Shown: positions 61,740-64,000 of the stretch, in pieces
How the letters are laid out: each line of letters begins with the position of its first letter
Numbering within the stretch: the stretch's first letter is position 1
NCBI GenBank assembly: GCA_018267385.1
Contig: JAFDYN010000011.1
Span: forward strand, 62,001 to 126,000
Length of the DNA: 64,000 nucleotides
Origin: Bacteroidota bacterium
GTDB lineage: Bacteria; Bacteroidota; Bacteroidia; Chitinophagales; LD1
Reading direction: 5' to 3'
The notes under the pieces: model-generated
What the model was told of the DNA's origin: nothing
What the model saw: only the letters and a program-made list of their open reading frames with translations
Database searches by the model: none
Position numbers and translations under genes: made by a program

Positions 61740-64000
61740 ATGAAAAGATCCCCTGTTCTACTTACCATTTTTCTGACGGCTATTACATTTACGACCTTTG
61801 CCCAGAATGAAGATTCCCTGCGTATAGCGCGCTCCCATGCAGAGGCTGACTCTATCCTGCGCGTCATCACAGGTCGGGCTCCACGGCCGGCGGCCGCCCA
61901 GCCAGCCATAGCCACCCCAGTGGCGGTGCAGAGTGATACGCCCGCTTTGCCTCCTACCAATGGGCTGAGCAAATCTGTAGCTGATACCCCTGTATCGGCC
62001 CCTATACGGACCCAGCCTGCTGTAGTACCGTCGCCTCCGGCGGGTACCACGTCTGCTCCGGCCACCACAGGAGCACCATCTGCCCCACCAGCACCGGCAC
62101 AGCCTCAGGGTGCGGGTCAGCCCACCGGCAGGCCGCAAGGGCAAAACCCCGGCGCAGCTGGTGGCAGTGCACCCGGAGCGCCAGGATTTGGAGGTATGAA
62201 GATGAGCATAGGTCATATCTACGGCAAGCTGATAGATGCACAAAAGAAACCTGTAGGCTATGCAGCAGTCTCCCTGGTCACCATGAAGGACTCACTGATC
62301 ACCGGGCAGCTCACGGAGGATAACGGAGATTTTTCACTGACAGACCTGCCTTTTGGCGCGTATAATCTCAAGGTCACCTTTATCGGGTACAAAGACATCG
62401 TGCAGAAAGTGGTGATCACGCCCAATAAAATGGAGCAGGATGTAGGCAATCTGGTCATGACAGCAGATGCCACAAAGCTGAAGGAAGTAGACGTGACAGC
62501 CACAAAATCCAATATGGAGCTCAAGGTGGACCGCAAAGTCTTTAACGTAGGTAGTGACCTCTCTGTACGCGGGGGTACGGCACTGGACGCGATGAAGAAT
62601 ATACCTAGCGTCTCTACTGATGCCGATGGCAATGTGACACTCCGCAATAATTCGCCGCAGATATATGTAGACGGCAAGCCTACTACCCTCACACTGGAGC
62701 AGATACCTGCTGACCAGATAGACAAGATAGAAGTCATCACCAATCCCTCTGCAAAGTTTGAAGCGGCGGCATCAGGCGGTATCATCAATGTAGTGATGAA
62801 GCGCAATGTAAAGCCGGGATACAATGGCATAGTCAATGCCAACATCGCTACTAACTATGGCTACAACGGAATGGCTATGCTCAACCTCCGCGAGAAGAAA
62901 TTTGGCGTGCAGGTGATGTATACCGTGAATGGCAGCACTAATAAAACAAAGGGTGTCAATAATACTACCTACCTCGATGCATTCAATGAGACTGCGGGTA
63001 CTGTCAATCAGGATATATACACTACGAATAGGCGTCTCTTTCAGGTGGCCCGCGTAGGCCTTGATTTCTATATCAATAACCGCAATACGCTGAGCCTGTC
63101 TGAGAATGGTGTCTTCGGCAATTTTGATAACTCAGACGATATCAATATCAATAGAGATCTGTCAGGAGTCACTACCACGGGCTCACAGATCAATACACAG
63201 AACAACCATTTCCGCAATTTCACTACCGACCTCAACTTTAAGCATACCTATCCCAAAGAAGGGAAGGAATATACGCTCGATATACAGTACAACCACTCCA
63301 GTGGCGGTGGTCATTACCTCTACACCACTACTAATTTTTTGCCTAACGGTTCTATCGTGTCATCCTATCCCTCCCATCAATATACTACCGGGGCTCAATC
63401 TGCAGATATGATCACTGCACAGTGGGATATCAGTCTACCCATCCGTACCAATATGAAGATCGAGACCGGTCTCCGGAGCAACTATAAGCTGACTAATACC
63501 AATAGCAATGTCTCTAATGATACATCTCTCGCAGATGGCTCGTTGAGCGCAGCATGGTTTAACCTGCCACTGAGCAATAACTACCGCATAGATGATCTGG
63601 TAAATGGCGCCTACATCACTTTTAGCCATCAGGTCAAGGCTTTTTCGTATCAGCTGGGTTTCCGCGCAGAGCAGGTGTACTACAAGGGGACCTCTCAGCT
63701 GAACGGGGATTCGTCCTTCTCCTACCAGTATCCATCAGATGCCAAGAGCATCACGAAGATGCTTTTTCCGAGTCTCAATATTTCACAGAAATGGGGTAAT
63801 AAGCATGAACTCCAGTTCAATGTAGCACGTAAGGTAAACCGGCCAAACTTCTTCCAGATCGCGCCATTCATCTTCTCCAGCAATGCTACTACTGTACAGC
63901 GCGGTAATCCAAGCCTGCAGCCGGAGTTTATCAATCAGGGCGAGCTGAATTACAATCTGGTAGAGACCAAAGTCAACTGGCTGAGTTCGGTCTATGGACG
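61740..64000 (+). CDS. TonB-dependent receptor / outer membrane beta-barrel protein (partial, runs off the window)
   Basis: 753 codons without a stop continue past the right edge. A signal peptide (1-20) is followed by a Pro/Ala/Gly-rich low-complexity segment (about 40-150), a carboxypeptidase-regulatory-like domain (157-225), a plug domain (about 240-340, with the YVDGKP and ANPSAKFEA-type motifs of OMP_b-brl_3 receptors) and the first half of a beta-barrel ending near GNPSLQPEF. It would import a ligand across the outer membrane using TonB energy. No SusD gene lies upstream, and the rest of the gene is not in the window. The long Pro-rich linker before the regulatory domain is unusual. Confidence 0.9.
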   Translation, partial: MKRSPVLLTIFLTAITFTTFAQNEDSLRIARSHAEADSILRVITGRAPRPAAAQPAIATPVAVQSDTPALPPTNGLSKSVADTPVSAPIRTQPAVVPSPPAGTTSAPATTGAPSAPPAPAQPQGAGQPTGRPQGQNPGAAGGSAPGAPGFGGMKMSIGHIYGKLIDAQKKPVGYAAVSLVTMKDSLITGQLTEDNGDFSLTDLPFGAYNLKVTFIGYKDIVQKVVITPNKMEQDVGNLVMTADATKLKEVDVTATKSNMELKVDRKVFNVGSDLSVRGGTALDAMKNIPSVSTDADGNVTLRNNSPQIYVDGKPTTLTLEQIPADQIDKIEVITNPSAKFEAAASGGIINVVMKRNVKPGYNGIVNANIATNYGYNGMAMLNLREKKFGVQVMYTVNGSTNKTKGVNNTTYLDAFNETAGTVNQDIYTTNRRLFQVARVGLDFYINNRNTLSLSENGVFGNFDNSDDININRDLSGVTTTGSQINTQNNHFRNFTTDLNFKHTYPKEGKEYTLDIQYNHSSGGGHYLYTTTNFLPNGSIVSSYPSHQYTTGAQSADMITAQWDISLPIRTNMKIETGLRSNYKLTNTNSNVSNDTSLADGSLSAAWFNLPLSNNYRIDDLVNGAYITFSHQVKAFSYQLGFRAEQVYYKGTSQLNGDSSFSYQYPSDAKSITKMLFPSLNISQKWGNKHELQFNVARKVNRPNFFQIAPFIFSSNATTVQRGNPSLQPEFINQGELNYNLVETKVNWLSSVYG

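Overview
The window is chromosomal DNA of a member of the Bacteroidota, most likely from the Chitinophagia/Sphingobacteriia side (inference). The evidence is type IX secretion (T9SS) C-terminal sorting domains of both classes, PorP/SprF and PorE-like proteins, tandem OmpH/Skp genes next to murI, M16 peptidase pairs, a TonB-dependent receptor with a carboxypeptidase-regulatory-like N-terminus, few Shine-Dalgarno sites, and promoters of the Bacteroidota type (TTTG, about 18-21 bp, TAnnTTTG). Two such promoters are close to ideal, before rnpB and before a giant fibre gene. I see no tRNA or rRNA gene, CRISPR array, transposase or phage integrase.

Layout. 0-10 kb: acyl-CoA ligase, small membrane protein, DinB-like protein, recA, an unknown gene, a cysteine-rich three-repeat T9SS cargo protein, fumC, a fatty acid hydroxylase-type membrane protein and a small exported protein. 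10-16.4 kb: an AT-rich DUF2971 gene, a methyltransferase, the RNase P RNA gene (no protein), a sigma-54 activator response regulator and an M16 active/inactive pair. 16.4-32 kb: a type B T9SS cargo protein, a PKD lipoprotein, guaB with a YjbR-type gene, an alpha/beta hydrolase, three ompH genes with murI, a secreted esterase with a type A sorting domain, an RlpA/SPOR protein, hutH-hisS-phosphatase, a YCII protein and mnmE.

32-49.7 kb is the most unusual part. A minus-strand four-gene run encodes a 981-residue repeat protein with a C1q-like C-terminus, a type B T9SS cargo protein, a PorP/SprF protein and a TPR/PD40/OmpA (PorE-like) protein. Next come two tandem NarL-type response regulators and a convergent membrane PAS histidine kinase. 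Then a 1993-residue protein has a signal peptide, about 720 residues of collagen-like Gly-X-Y repeats, tail-fibre-like repeats and a C-terminal phage-type S74 intramolecular chaperone/autoprotease domain. I read this as a surface-fibre locus with its own signalling module; the functional link is inferred from position only.

49.7-64 kb: a DevBCA/MacB-like ABC exporter, an esterase and small membrane protein, an S41 protease/helical exported protein/GNAT operon, a 2-oxoglutarate-Fe(II) oxygenase, a GT-C type membrane protein, rpoN (sigma-54) and the first 753 codons of a TonB-dependent receptor that runs off the window end. Convergent gene pairs repeatedly share palindromic stop codons, and several minus-strand genes share a TAnnTTCG promoter-leader pattern.
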